This document shows positions 17,558-27,191 of a stretch of DNA of 64,000 bases, in pieces (the first letter of the stretch is position 1; each line of letters opens with the position of its first letter). Below the pieces are notes generated by a model. It saw nothing but the letters and a program-made list of their open reading frames with translations, ran no database searches and had not been told where the DNA came from. Position numbers and translations under genes: made by a program. Source of the stretch: Vibrio algarum (GTDB lineage Bacteria > Pseudomonadota > Gammaproteobacteria > Enterobacterales > Vibrionaceae); the NCBI RefSeq assembly GCF_028204155.1, contig NZ_JAQLOI010000001.1, positions 2,790,001-2,854,000 of the forward strand. The letters run 5' to 3'.

Positions 17558-20371
17558 TTATTCAAAATCTAGATTCAAAGCGTCATCTACTAACGCCTTC
17601 TGTTGTTTCATGTGTACCGACATATAGCCTACCGCTGGAGATGCTGAAGCAGGACGTCCTGCATATTTCAGGTCACCATTGCGTATGGCGTTGCGGAAGT
17701 TATGTTGGCTACAATACCAAGCACCTTGGTTCTGCGGCTCTTCTTGGCACCAGACGAAATCTTGCACATTCTCATACTGTTCTATTAGATCTCGAACCTC
17801 AAATAATGGGAACGGATATAACTGTTCAATACGTATAATGGCAACATCGTCTTGCTCGTTCTTGCGTCTTTGATCAAGCAAGTCGTAATAAACCTTGCCA
17901 GAACAGAACACAACGCGTTTCACCTTGCTCGGCTCGATATCATCGATTTCTCCGATCGCTGGCTGGAATGTACCTTCAGCCAACTCTTCAAGTGAAGAGG
18001 TACACATTGGATGACGAAGAAGTGATTTTGGTGACATAACCACTAGAGGACGCCGCATTGGGCGAACCACTTGGCGACGAAGCATGTGATAAACCTGTGC
18101 TGGTGTCGAAGGCACAATCACTTGAATATTTTGTTCTGCACACAGCTGAAGGTAACGTTCCAAACGAGCTGATGAATGCTCTGGTCCCTGACCTTCATAA
18201 CCATGTGGTAGCAACATGGTTAGACCACAAAGTCGACCCCATTTTTGCTCACCAGATGAAATGAATTGGTCGATAACTACCTGTGCACCGTTGGCAAAAT
18301 CACCAAACTGCGCTTCCCATAGCGTTAAACCGCCTGGTTCTGCTGTTGCATAACCATATTCAAATGCAAGTACAGCCGCTTCGGAAAGAACCGAGTCAAA
18401 TACCTGGAACGGGCCTTGTTTGCTGTGAACATTCTGCAAGGGTACGTAGGTACTCGCATCTTCTTGGTTATGGAGTACTGAATGACGGTGGAAGAAAGTA
18501 CCACGTCCAGAATCCTGACCAGAAATGCGTATACGCTTGCCATCATCAACAAGTGTTCCGTAGGCTAGTATCTCTGCCATCCCCCAATCTAGAGGCTTTT
18601 CACCACTAATCATTGAACGACGATCGTTGTAAATCTTATTAACTCGACTTTGTAGCTTGTGGCTTTCTGGATAATCGCAAAGCTTTTCACCAAGCTCTCT
18701 GAGGCGAGTTAGTTCGTACTTGTTGTCCCATGCGATGTTCCAGTCATGACCAAGATATGGATTCCAGTCAACTGAGTGCATCTCCATTGGACGCCACTCT
18801 TTAACCACAACTTCACCGTGGTCTAACGCGTCACGGTAATCATTCACCATTTCGGTCGCTTTACCAATATCAAGCTCATTACGTTCTATCAACACGTCCG
18901 CATATAGTTTACGAGGCGTAGGGTGCTTCTTGATTTTTTGATACATCAAGGGTTGAGTTGCATTTGGCTCATCCGCTTCGTTATGGCCGTGGCGGCGATA
19001 ACAAACCAGATCAATAACAACATCGCGCTTGAAGGTATTGCGATAATCTAATGCAATCCGAGTAATAAAGGCGACCGCCTCTGGGTCATCGGCATTAACA
19101 TGGAAGATGGGTGCCTGTACCATTTTAGCAATATCAGTACAGTACATCGTAGAACGAGTATCTCTAGGGTTTGATGTTGTAAAACCAACTTGGTTGTTGA
19201 TGACAACTCGTACCGTACCCCCTACTTGGAATCCGCGCGTACGGGACATATTAAATGTCTCTTGCACGACACCTTGACCAGCAATAGCAGAATCACCATG
19301 AATAGTAATTGGTAATACCATACTGCCATCTTTGTCGTTAAGACGATCTTGTCTTGCTCGTACCGACCCAATAACTACTGGGTTTACGATCTCTAAATGA
19401 GATGGGTTAAATGCTAGTGCTAAGTGCACATCACCACCTGGTGTCGCAAAATCAGCTGAGAAACCTTGGTGATACTTAACATCACCCGTACCCCATGTTT
19501 CATCATGCTTACCAGCAAACTCATCAAACAGATCTTGTGGCTTTTTACCTAACACATTTACCAACATGTTAAGGCGACCACGGTGAGCCATACCAATTAC
19601 AACCTCACGCATTCCAGACTTACCAGCATGACGAATTAACTCTTTCATCATAGGTATTAATGCGTCACCACCTTCTAGTGAAAAGCGTTTCGCTCCTGGG
19701 AATTTAGCACCCAAGTACCTTTCTAATCCCTCTGCAGCTGTCAACTCGTCCAAGAAAGTTTCTTTCTCTTCAGCAGTAAAAGACGGTTGCCCCAATACAG
19801 ACTCAAGTCGCTGCTGAACCCAGCGCTTTTGTTCTGTATTGATCATGTGCATGTACTCTGCACCAATAGAGCCACAATACGTTTTCTTAAGGGCAGAATA
19901 AAGATCACCTAATTGCATTGATTCTTGTGCAACTGCAAAAGAACCTACGTTAAAGGTTTCTTCAAAATCATCTTCAGTAAGATTGTGGAATGCAGGGTCT
20001 AGGTCCGGACCGGGGTCTCGTTCCCATATGCCTAGTGGATCTAGGCTAGCTGCTTGATGCCCTCGGAATCGATAGGCATTTATAAGTTGCAAAACTTTTA
20101 CTTGTTTAGCATCGACATCAGGATCACTAACTTGGACATTGTAATGCTTTGTCTCTTGAGCGAGTCTCCGGAAGTAATCACGGACCCGTGAATGAGATTG
20201 TTCTACAACCTCAGAAGGCTGCGTAGGCAGCCCTTCAAATACACGTTTCCACTCCTCACTTACCAGATCGGGGTCACTTAGATACAGTTCGTAGAGCTCT
20301 TCTACGTAAGTTGCATTGGCGCCAGCCAAGTGTGAAGACTCGAGCCATGCCTTCATCACACCGTTGTGCAT
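17558..20371 (-). CDS. sucA: 2-oxoglutarate dehydrogenase E1 component
   Basis: The thiamine-diphosphate E1 subunit that decarboxylates 2-oxoglutarate and succinylates SucB. Sequence runs nearly collinear with E. coli SucA: VKVLQLINAYRFRGHQ, GMAHRGRLNMLVNVLGKKPQ, ITIHGDSAIAGQGVVQET, NADDPEAVAF and the C-terminal GRPASASPAVGYMSVH. I set the start at 20371 (MHNGVMKAWLESSHL), with AGGGAA just upstream. A further 23 in-frame residues upstream are not family-like. The resulting 937 aa agrees with E. coli (933). It is transcribed between sdhB and sucB. Confidence 0.97.
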   Translation of the reverse strand: MHNGVMKAWLESSHLAGANATYVEELYELYLSDPDLVSEEWKRVFEGLPTQPSEVVEQSHSRVRDYFRRLAQETKHYNVQVSDPDVDAKQVKVLQLINAYRFRGHQAASLDPLGIWERDPGPDLDPAFHNLTEDDFEETFNVGSFAVAQESMQLGDLYSALKKTYCGSIGAEYMHMINTEQKRWVQQRLESVLGQPSFTAEEKETFLDELTAAEGLERYLGAKFPGAKRFSLEGGDALIPMMKELIRHAGKSGMREVVIGMAHRGRLNMLVNVLGKKPQDLFDEFAGKHDETWGTGDVKYHQGFSADFATPGGDVHLALAFNPSHLEIVNPVVIGSVRARQDRLNDKDGSMVLPITIHGDSAIAGQGVVQETFNMSRTRGFQVGGTVRVVINNQVGFTTSNPRDTRSTMYCTDIAKMVQAPIFHVNADDPEAVAFITRIALDYRNTFKRDVVIDLVCYRRHGHNEADEPNATQPLMYQKIKKHPTPRKLYADVLIERNELDIGKATEMVNDYRDALDHGEVVVKEWRPMEMHSVDWNPYLGHDWNIAWDNKYELTRLRELGEKLCDYPESHKLQSRVNKIYNDRRSMISGEKPLDWGMAEILAYGTLVDDGKRIRISGQDSGRGTFFHRHSVLHNQEDASTYVPLQNVHSKQGPFQVFDSVLSEAAVLAFEYGYATAEPGGLTLWEAQFGDFANGAQVVIDQFISSGEQKWGRLCGLTMLLPHGYEGQGPEHSSARLERYLQLCAEQNIQVIVPSTPAQVYHMLRRQVVRPMRRPLVVMSPKSLLRHPMCTSSLEELAEGTFQPAIGEIDDIEPSKVKRVVFCSGKVYYDLLDQRRKNEQDDVAIIRIEQLYPFPLFEVRDLIEQYENVQDFVWCQEEPQNQGAWYCSQHNFRNAIRNGDLKYAGRPASASPAVGYMSVHMKQQKALVDDALNLDFE

Positions 20372-20478
20372 ATTTTCCCTTAACCAGTAGTTAAAACTAA
20401 TATTCCCGATCCATTCGGGCTTTCTGTTTATAGCCAGCAATAGTAACTAAGTTCACCTTGCTGGCAATTTTTGTACTT

Positions 20479-21192
20479 TTAAACCGACTTATTCACTAGC
20501 ATAGTTTTAATATGACCAATTGCTTTTGTCGGATTTAATCCTTTAGGACAAACACTTACACAGTTCATGATGCCATGGCAACGAAAAACGCTAAATGCGT
20601 CGTCAAGATCTGATAATCGTTCATCTGTTGCTGTATCTCGGCTATCAATTAACCAACGATAAGCCGCAAGCAGACCTGCAGGTCCAATAAACTTATCTGG
20701 GTTCCACCAAAATGACGGACATGATGTCGTACAACATGCGCACATGATACATTCATAAAGACCATCTAAATGCGCTCTATCTTGCGGCATTTGTAGATTT
20801 TCTCGAGAAGGCGGTAAGTTACCATCTGAAATCAGATACGGCTTCACTTTCGCATAATTATCATAAAATTGCGTCATGTCTACGATTAAATCGCGAACAA
20901 CAGGTAATCCTGGTAATGGTCTGATTACTATAGGATTCTGCTCCATAAGGGCAGATAGCGGAGTGATACATGCTAGACCGTTTTTACCATTCATATTCAG
21001 GCCATCAGAACCACATACCCCTTCGCGGCATGATCGACGAAATGAGATAGATGCATCTTGTTCTTTTAACAGAATCAATGCATCCAAAAGCATCATATCT
21101 GTGCCTTCATCCACTTCGAGCGTGTAGTCCTTCATGTAAGGTTTACTGTCGATATCAGGATTATAACGGTAAAGAGAGAAATTCAGTTTCAT
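20479..21192 (-). CDS. sdhB: Succinate dehydrogenase iron-sulfur subunit
   Basis: A 237-aa electron-transfer subunit of complex II on the cytoplasmic face of the inner membrane. The 2Fe-2S site is SCREGVCGSDGLNMNG near residues 54-70. The 4Fe-4S and 3Fe-4S sites are formed by CIMCACCTTSCPS and CHGIMNCVSVCPKGLNP. It passes electrons from SdhA FADH2 to ubiquinone at the SdhCD interface. It follows sdhA after 15 bases. Confidence 0.98.
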   Translation of the reverse strand: MKLNFSLYRYNPDIDSKPYMKDYTLEVDEGTDMMLLDALILLKEQDASISFRRSCREGVCGSDGLNMNGKNGLACITPLSALMEQNPIVIRPLPGLPVVRDLIVDMTQFYDNYAKVKPYLISDGNLPPSRENLQMPQDRAHLDGLYECIMCACCTTSCPSFWWNPDKFIGPAGLLAAYRWLIDSRDTATDERLSDLDDAFSVFRCHGIMNCVSVCPKGLNPTKAIGHIKTMLVNKSV

Positions 21193-21207
21193 TGTATTAT
21201 GCTCCCT

Positions 21208-22974
21208 TTAGTAAGTACGTATTTTTGGTGGAAATGCTTCACGGTGTACAGGTTCCATATTCACATCGCGCTTTGACATTTCTTCCGTTTCCGGATTATA
21301 AATAGAGTGGCATAACCACTGCTCATCATCACGGTCTGGGAAATCAAAACGAGCATGTGCTCCACGGCTTTCTGTACGATAATTTGCAGCTACAGCAGTA
21401 GCGAATGCAGTTTCCATCAGGTTGTCTAATTCTAAACATTCAATACGTTGAGTGTTGAATTCAGAAGACTTGTCCGTTAAATGCGCGTTATTAAGACGCT
21501 CACGAATAGCTTTCAATTCTTCTAAGCCCGTTGCCATTGCATCACCCTCTCTAAATACAGAGAAGTTATTTTGCATGCATTGTTGAAGGTCTTTACGAAT
21601 TTGAACTGGGTCTTCACCGCTGTTACTGTTTTCCCAGCGCATTGTACGCGACAAAGAAGCTTCAATATCAGATTGTGTCGCTGGACGAGCTTCAGATTGA
21701 GCCGCCAATGTTTCACCGAGATGCAAACCAGTTGCACGACCAAACACCACTAAATCAAGTAGTGAGTTACCACCTAATCGGTTCGCGCCGTGCACAGATA
21801 CGGAAGCGATTTCACCACAGGCAAATAACCCCTGAACATCGACGTCAACCCCATTTGCATCTTGTTTTATCGCCTGACCAGAAACCTGCGTTGGCACACC
21901 GCCCATCATATAGTGACAGGTTGGGATAATTGGAATTGGCTCTTTCACAGGATCTACGTGGGCAAATGTACGAGATAATTCACATATACCTGGTAAACGA
22001 GATTCCAGAACGTCTTTGCCTAGATGATCGAGTTTCAGTTTAATATGAGGGCCCCAAGGTCCATCACAACCACGACCTTCACGAATTTCTATCATGATTG
22101 AACGTGCAACAACATCACGACCAGCTAGATCTTTCGCGTTTGGCGCATAACGCTCCATAAAGCGCTCACCATCTTTATTAAGAAGGTAACCACCTTCACC
22201 ACGACAGCCTTCGGTAACAAGTACCCCAGCCCCAGCAATGCCGGTTGGATGGAACTGCCACATTTCGATATCTTGCATCGGAACACCTGCACGCAGTGCC
22301 ATTCCGACTCCATCACCAGTATTGATGTGTGCATTGGTAGTAGACGCGTAAATACGGCCTGCACCACCGGTTGCTAAAATGGTTGCTTTAGATTTGAAAT
22401 AGTTAATCTCACCCGTTTCCATACAGATTGCAGTACAACCCATAATGGCGCCGTCTTGGTTCTTAACCATATCCAATGCGTACCACTCAGAAAAAATAGT
22501 GGTTTTATGTTTGATATTTTGTTGATACAGCGTGTGAAGAAGCGCATGCCCTGTACGGTCAGCCGCAGCTGCTGTACGAGCGGCTTGTTCGCCACCAAAT
22601 TCTTTAGATTGCCCACCAAATGGACGTTGATAGATGGAACCGTCTTCAAAACGAGAAAATGGCAAACCCATCTTTTCGAGCTCAATGACAGACTCTGGTC
22701 CATTTTTACACATATATTCGATAGCATTCTGATCCCCAATATAATCGGAACCTTTTACCGTATCGTACATATGCCACTGCCAGTTATCTTTGTGTGAATT
22801 ACCAAGTGCTACGGTAATACCACCTTGCGCAGAAACTGTGTGAGAACGAGTTGGAAATACTTTAGATAGCAAAGCACAAGATAAGCCTTGCTCAGAAATT
22901 TGTAGTGCTGCGCGCATACCCGCACCACCAGCACCGATGACAACGGCATCGAATTCACGAACTGGAATAGTCAC
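21208..22974 (-). CDS. sdhA: Succinate dehydrogenase flavoprotein subunit
   Basis: A 588-aa catalytic subunit of complex II. The FAD-binding GAGGAGMRAALQ is near the N terminus, the covalent-FAD His is in TRSHTVSAQGG, and the substrate site includes QFHPTGIAGAG and HGANRLGGNSLLDLVVFG. The sequence ends FPPKIRTY exactly as in E. coli. The start is GTG (VTIPVREFDAV), directly after the TAA of sdhD, with GGGG shortly upstream; E. coli begins MKLPVREFDAV at the same point. This implies translational coupling to sdhD. Confidence 0.98.
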   Translation of the reverse strand: MTIPVREFDAVVIGAGGAGMRAALQISEQGLSCALLSKVFPTRSHTVSAQGGITVALGNSHKDNWQWHMYDTVKGSDYIGDQNAIEYMCKNGPESVIELEKMGLPFSRFEDGSIYQRPFGGQSKEFGGEQAARTAAAADRTGHALLHTLYQQNIKHKTTIFSEWYALDMVKNQDGAIMGCTAICMETGEINYFKSKATILATGGAGRIYASTTNAHINTGDGVGMALRAGVPMQDIEMWQFHPTGIAGAGVLVTEGCRGEGGYLLNKDGERFMERYAPNAKDLAGRDVVARSIMIEIREGRGCDGPWGPHIKLKLDHLGKDVLESRLPGICELSRTFAHVDPVKEPIPIIPTCHYMMGGVPTQVSGQAIKQDANGVDVDVQGLFACGEIASVSVHGANRLGGNSLLDLVVFGRATGLHLGETLAAQSEARPATQSDIEASLSRTMRWENSNSGEDPVQIRKDLQQCMQNNFSVFREGDAMATGLEELKAIRERLNNAHLTDKSSEFNTQRIECLELDNLMETAFATAVAANYRTESRGAHARFDFPDRDDEQWLCHSIYNPETEEMSKRDVNMEPVHREAFPPKIRTY

Positions 22975-23322
22975 TTATGCACCCCACAGAATAAATAGGC
23001 CAGAGAAAAAATACACTAATAAAATCGCAACAATTACGAATTGTAAAAGACCACGAATAAGTGTCGGCTTGATATAGTCGGTTAGTACTTGCCATAAACC
23101 AATCCATGCGTGTATTAAGATAGAGGTCAAAGCAAGCATGGAAAACGCTTTAGTGAAAATACCACCAAAAAAAGCGGTCCATGTGTGATAAGTTATATCG
23201 CCACTAAACGCGCAAAATCCTACAATGTATACGGTATACAGTGTAAGAATTATTGCCGTAGCACGAATTAGCAGGAAGTCGTGAATACCATTACGACCAA
23301 CTGAAGAAACAGAATTTACCAT
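22975..23322 (-). CDS. sdhD: Succinate dehydrogenase membrane anchor subunit D
   Basis: A 115-aa three-helix inner-membrane anchor. The N terminus VNSVSSVGRNGIHDFLLIRA carries the conserved Arg/His of the quinone pocket region, and the third helix ends FFSGLFILWGA. A His in the second helix (LTSILIHAWIGLWQ) is the expected heme b ligand. With SdhC it binds heme b and ubiquinone. It overlaps the sdhC end by seven bases and abuts sdhA. Confidence 0.95.
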   Translation of the reverse strand: MVNSVSSVGRNGIHDFLLIRATAIILTLYTVYIVGFCAFSGDITYHTWTAFFGGIFTKAFSMLALTSILIHAWIGLWQVLTDYIKPTLIRGLLQFVIVAILLVYFFSGLFILWGA

Positions 23323-23708
23323 ACCAAAATCCCTCCAAGTAGTGACAATACTGCAGTTGCAGCAAAGGTTACCTTGGCAGTCATAACGCCAGATTCGAAT
23401 TCTTCATAATGGCCTAAGTCCATTATTAGGTGACGAATTCCACCAACAATATGGTAGGCAAGTGCGGTTAATATTCCCCAAAGGATAAACTTAACAAAAA
23501 AGCTATCTACTAGGTCAGCGGCTTGCATGAAACCTTGAGGGGACGATAAAGATATTGATAACAGCCAAAGCAGGATACCAATTGCCACAAAAGTTATCAC
23601 ACCAGAAACACGGTGTAGAATAGATACTATTGCAGTAATCGGAAAGCGTATGGTCTGTAAATCGAGATTGACAGGTCTTGACTTTCTTTCTTTCACGGGC
23701 TTGCTCAC
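23316..23708 (-). CDS. sdhC: Succinate dehydrogenase cytochrome b556 subunit C
   Basis: A 130-aa three-helix anchor, first gene of the sdhCDAB-sucABCD operon. It has RPVNLDLQTIRFPITAIVSI followed by LHRVSGV (the conserved Ser/Arg region of the quinone site) and AYHIVGGIRHLIMD, whose first His is the heme b ligand. The promoter region carries an ArcA-like direct repeat 75-91 bases upstream of the ATG, consistent with aerobic expression and repression under low oxygen. Confidence 0.96.
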   Translation of the reverse strand: MSKPVKERKSRPVNLDLQTIRFPITAIVSILHRVSGVITFVAIGILLWLLSISLSSPQGFMQAADLVDSFFVKFILWGILTALAYHIVGGIRHLIMDLGHYEEFESGVMTAKVTFAATAVLSLLGGILVW

Positions 23709-23782
23709 TCAGCTCCATTGAGCGTTTATTGTTATTAGGAATTTTGACAGATCGGGAGATCTTTAGGTGTCAACCCCATAAA

Positions 23783-23799
23783 ATTAACATTCTATTAAC
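23783..23799 (-). promoter_or_regulatory. ArcA-like direct repeat upstream of sdhC
   Basis: On the minus strand GTTAATAGAATGTTAAT holds two GTTAA elements 11 bases apart, the arrangement of the ArcA consensus (GTTAATTAAATGTTAA). A second GTTAAT pair, at 23823 and 23840, is spaced differently. ArcA represses sdhCDAB in E. coli, so the position makes sense. Confidence 0.6.
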
Positions 23800-24039
23800 G
23801 AATAAGCGTCCAAAACAGCACTGTTAATGTAAATAAAATGTTAATCAAGCATCCAGATTTTAAAGCATTTATTTCTTTCTAGGCTTGAATTTATAAGGTC
23901 TCAACCACAAACTTCGGATTCACTATACGATTGGCAACATATTAATACAATTATCGTAACAAAAAGTGCTACATGGAACATGTTTTTAACTTTTTAAATG
24001 TGGAAAATCTTAACAAGTGCACACAAAAAACTAGAAAAA

Positions 24040-24068
24040 TTGACTTTACTTACGATCCTGAGTAAAAA
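24040..24068 (+). promoter_or_regulatory. Candidate sigma-70 promoter of gltA
   Basis: TTGACT (24040-24045), a 17-base spacer, then TAAAAA (24063-24068), about 50 bases before the gltA ATG. The -35 is near consensus; the -10 is weaker. Confidence 0.5.
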
Positions 24069-24120
24069 ATGTCTCAGAATAAATCCCGGACGGATTAAAT
24101 TATAAACAAAGGAGAATGTA

Positions 24121-25410
24121 ATGGCAGATAAGAAAGCTACTCTTCATATTGAAGGTAAAGCTCCAATTGAACTGCCGATTATGGATGGCACCTTAGGCCC
24201 TGAAGTAATCGATGTTCGTAAATTAGGCGCAAATGGATATTTCACATTTGACCCTGGTTTTCTTGCGACATCATCTTGCGAATCCCAAATCACATTCATC
24301 GATGGCGGCAAAGGTGTGTTACTACACCGAGGTTTCCCTATTGACCAATTAGCAAACAGAGCCGATTATTTAGAAGTTTGTTATATCCTACTCTATGGCG
24401 AAGCGCCTAACCGCAAAGAGTACGATGAATTTAAGAAGATTGTTACTCGTCATACCATGGTCCATGAGCAAATCGCTAGTTTCTTCCACGGTTTCCGTCG
24501 TGATGCGCACCCAATGGCTATCATGGTTGGTGTCGTAGGAGCTTTAGCAGCGTTCTACCACGATTCGCTTGATATAAACAACGATAGTCACCGTGAAATT
24601 GCAGCATTCCGTCTACTCTCTAAGATGCCGACTCTTGCTTCAATGTGTTACAAGTATTCTATCGGTCAACCATTTATCTACCCTCGTAACGACTTGAGCT
24701 ACGCTGAAAACTTTTTGCATATGATGTTTGCAAATCCATGTGAAGATTATGAAGTTAACCCTGTTGTTGCTCGCGCTATGGATAAGATACTCACTCTTCA
24801 TGCTGACCATGAGCAGAATGCGTCGACCTCTACAGTTCGTTTAGCAGGTTCTTCTGGTGCTAACCCATTTGCATGTATTGCCGCAGGTATTGCTTCTCTT
24901 TGGGGGCCTGCACACGGTGGTGCTAACGAAGCTTGTTTGCATATGCTAGAAGAAATCGGAAGTGTTGAAAACATTCCAGAGTTTGTCGCTCGTGCTAAAG
25001 ACAAAGAAGACCCGTTCCGCCTAATGGGCTTCGGTCACCGTGTTTATAAGAACTATGACCCACGTGCAACGGTAATGCGTGAAGCCTGTCACGAAGTTCT
25101 TAAAGAACTAAACATCGAAGATCCATTGCTAGACGTCGCTATGGAGCTAGAACGAATCGCTCTGTCTGACCCATACTTCGTTGAGAAGAAACTTTACCCT
25201 AACGTAGATTTCTATTCAGGTATCATCCTTAAAGCGATTGGTATTCCTATTTCAATGTTTACCGTTATCTTTGCGATGGCTCGTACTATCGGATGGATTG
25301 CTCACTGGAACGAAATGCATGGTGACCCAGACAACCGTATCGGTCGTCCACGTCAGCTATACACAGGTAAGACGATGCGAGATTTCGAACCTTTGCACGA
25401 AAGAGAATAA
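24121..25410 (+). CDS. gltA: Citrate synthase
   Basis: A 429-aa type II citrate synthase that condenses oxaloacetate and acetyl-CoA. Catalytic residues are visible: His in WGPAHGGANEAC, His in MGFGHRVYKNYDPRA, and Asp in NVDFYSGI. The N-terminal beta domain typical of hexameric, NADH-inhibited Gram-negative enzymes is present (ATLHIEGKAPIELPIMDGT). Length equals E. coli GltA (427). It is divergent from sdhCDAB-suc, as in E. coli, and has its own terminator. Confidence 0.98.
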   Translation: MADKKATLHIEGKAPIELPIMDGTLGPEVIDVRKLGANGYFTFDPGFLATSSCESQITFIDGGKGVLLHRGFPIDQLANRADYLEVCYILLYGEAPNRKEYDEFKKIVTRHTMVHEQIASFFHGFRRDAHPMAIMVGVVGALAAFYHDSLDINNDSHREIAAFRLLSKMPTLASMCYKYSIGQPFIYPRNDLSYAENFLHMMFANPCEDYEVNPVVARAMDKILTLHADHEQNASTSTVRLAGSSGANPFACIAAGIASLWGPAHGGANEACLHMLEEIGSVENIPEFVARAKDKEDPFRLMGFGHRVYKNYDPRATVMREACHEVLKELNIEDPLLDVAMELERIALSDPYFVEKKLYPNVDFYSGIILKAIGIPISMFTVIFAMARTIGWIAHWNEMHGDPDNRIGRPRQLYTGKTMRDFEPLHERE

Positions 25411-25438
25411 CTCGCTAAGTAGAATACCTTTAAGACAA

Positions 25439-25476
25439 TCGCCATTCCCGTGAAAACGAGAATGGCGAATTTATTT
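25439..25476 (+). terminator. gltA terminator
   Basis: Hairpin TCGCCATTC...GAATGGCGA with an inner CGT/ACG pairing (25439-25468), followed by ATTTATTTT, 29 bases after the gltA stop codon. Confidence 0.85.
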
Positions 25477-25538
25477 TCGTGGGAACAACAAAAAATTACC
25501 GGCCTCTAGCTTCAATTGAGATATTTATAATTTTAGTT

Positions 25539-26294
25539 TTAAACAGGATTATCTATATCAACAAATTCCACGTCTAGACCATGTTCTGTCGCTAACCATT
25601 CACCTAACGCTTTTACACCGTAACGTTCAGTTGCATGGTGACCAGCACCAAAATAATGAATTCCTTGCTCCCTAGCGGAATAAGTCGTACGTTCCGATAC
25701 TTCACCCGAAATAAACGCATCTAACCTTTTTTCAGCCGCTAGTTCTATATAATCTTGGCCACCTCCAGTACACCAGCCGACCGTTCTGATTGGCTTATCA
25801 CATTCAGGCATGATATGAAGTGGCACTCTGTTTAAAACAGACTCTATTCTTTTGGCAAAATCTTGACCCGAAATTGGTGCATCCAACGAACCAAACATCG
25901 CCACTGATTGAGGTGAAGGTTCCAATCCCCCATCAATACTAATGCCTAACAACTGCGCGAGTTTGGCATTATTTCCTAACTCTGGATGTACGTCTAATGG
26001 CAAGTGATAAGCATAAAGGTTTATGTCATTTTTAATTAGCGTTTTAATCCTTGCGCCTTTCATTCCTCGAATCGCTTCTGATTCACCTTTCCAAAAGTAG
26101 CCGTGGTGGACTAATATAGCGTCAGCTTGCAGCTCAATCGCTTTATCAATTAGCGCTTTAGAAGCCGTCACACCAGTCACAATTTTATTTACCTCACATT
26201 TCCCTTCAATCTGCAATCCATTCGGGCAGTAATCTTTTATGAGTTCAGGTGAAAGCTTTTGATTTAACAATGATTCTAATTGCAAGTAGTCCAT
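25539..26294 (-). CDS. Nif3-like dinuclear metal-centre protein (YbgI family)
   Basis: A 251-aa member of the Nif3/NIF3-like family (E. coli YbgI). These form toroidal hexamers with a dinuclear metal site. Metal-ligand motifs are ADAILVHHGYFWKGE near residue 60 and HYFGAGHHATERYGV near residue 220; GWCTGGGQDYIELA is also typical. The biochemical role is not settled; GTP cyclohydrolase I type 2 is a label carried in databases. It is divergent from the DUF1853 gene, with 60 bases between start codons. Confidence 0.9.
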   Translation of the reverse strand: MDYLQLESLLNQKLSPELIKDYCPNGLQIEGKCEVNKIVTGVTASKALIDKAIELQADAILVHHGYFWKGESEAIRGMKGARIKTLIKNDINLYAYHLPLDVHPELGNNAKLAQLLGISIDGGLEPSPQSVAMFGSLDAPISGQDFAKRIESVLNRVPLHIMPECDKPIRTVGWCTGGGQDYIELAAEKRLDAFISGEVSERTTYSAREQGIHYFGAGHHATERYGVKALGEWLATEHGLDVEFVDIDNPV

Positions 26295-26354
26295 ATTATG
26301 TTATACCAATAAGTAAAGTTAGCGTTCTTTTCAGAATACCACAGGATGTGAATA

Positions 26355-27113
26355 ATGCAGGAGAGACTTGCAAAAATTACCCATTGGATCTGCACTAGTC
26401 CACCAATATTGAGGACGGTCAAACCTCCAGCTGTAGGCAATCCTTTCTCTCTAGATTTTTTACCTGAAAATCGAGAATATCTTGGCAATACCCGTCTTGG
26501 TTTCGTCTATCAAGAGCTATGTAAACGGCTTTTTGAACGCCACCCCGACTATGAAATTTTGGCCGAAGAGGTTCAACTTTTTAAAGGAAAACAGACACTC
26601 GGCGCGATTGATTTTCTTCTCAAACACCGAAAACAAGTCGAACACTGGGAAGTTGCTATTAAATTTTATCTATTAAAAGATGGATTATGGTACGGCCCAG
26701 ACAGTCGAGATAGACTAGATATCAAACTTCACCGTATGCTAACTCACCAACTAAAAATGTCCGACCGGGAGGAGTTTCATCAATGCTTCCCTACTCTAGA
26801 CATCATCAAACCAAAAATGTTGATCCAAGGACGCCTTTACACCAACCCGTTTGAGCACGAAGCTATTCCTGAAAAGTGTTTGGGATACCAACTAAATAAC
26901 TCGGCGATTGTTGGTAATTGGTGTTATCAACATCAATGTCCATTGATTAACGAGCCGCTATACAAGCTACAGAAGTTAGATTGGATAACAGGCACCCAAC
27001 AGCGAGAAGAAAAGCTAACATCACTGACAGAGTATGCTGTGCATTGTCAATCCCTATCCGGTCAGTTTTGGATAGTCGTGCCTGATACATGGCCAGATAA
27101 TAACTTGAAGTGA
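26355..27113 (+). CDS. DUF1853 family protein
   Basis: A 252-aa soluble protein of the DUF1853 family, function unknown. The conserved N-terminal half includes NTRLGFVYQELCKRLFERHP and an EVAIKFYLL strand after KQVEHWE. This E-x-K layout, with an upstream acidic residue in ILAEEVQLF and AIDFLL, resembles a PD-(D/E)XK nuclease fold; that is my inference, not an established activity. It ends at a terminator shared with pgm. Confidence 0.8.
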   Translation: MQERLAKITHWICTSPPILRTVKPPAVGNPFSLDFLPENREYLGNTRLGFVYQELCKRLFERHPDYEILAEEVQLFKGKQTLGAIDFLLKHRKQVEHWEVAIKFYLLKDGLWYGPDSRDRLDIKLHRMLTHQLKMSDREEFHQCFPTLDIIKPKMLIQGRLYTNPFEHEAIPEKCLGYQLNNSAIVGNWCYQHQCPLINEPLYKLQKLDWITGTQQREEKLTSLTEYAVHCQSLSGQFWIVVPDTWPDNNLK

Positions 27114-27130
27114 ATATCATACTTAGAAAA

Positions 27131-27165
27131 TAAAAAAACCGATGCTTAATTGGCATCGGTTTTTA
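27131..27165. terminator. Bidirectional terminator between the DUF1853 gene and pgm
   Basis: Hairpin AACCGATGC...GCATCGGTT (27137-27161) with A7 on the left and T5 on the right, between convergent genes. Confidence 0.9.
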
Positions 27166-27191
27166 ATGTACTTAATCGTTTATTTTGAGCT

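Larger units (their letters stand above)
23709..24120. other. Divergent sdhC/gltA regulatory region
   Basis: These 412 bases have no convincing gene. They are AT-rich and hold the ArcA-like repeat (23783-23799), a second GTTAAT pair, a short perfect palindrome ACATGGAACATGT (23971-23983) of unknown meaning, and a sigma-70-type promoter for gltA. The AGGAG ribosome-binding site for gltA is at about 24111-24115. Confidence 0.6.

Noticed and set aside
18283..18609. 108-codon plus-strand frame inside sucA
   Set aside because: Antisense to a highly conserved enzyme; no independent evidence.
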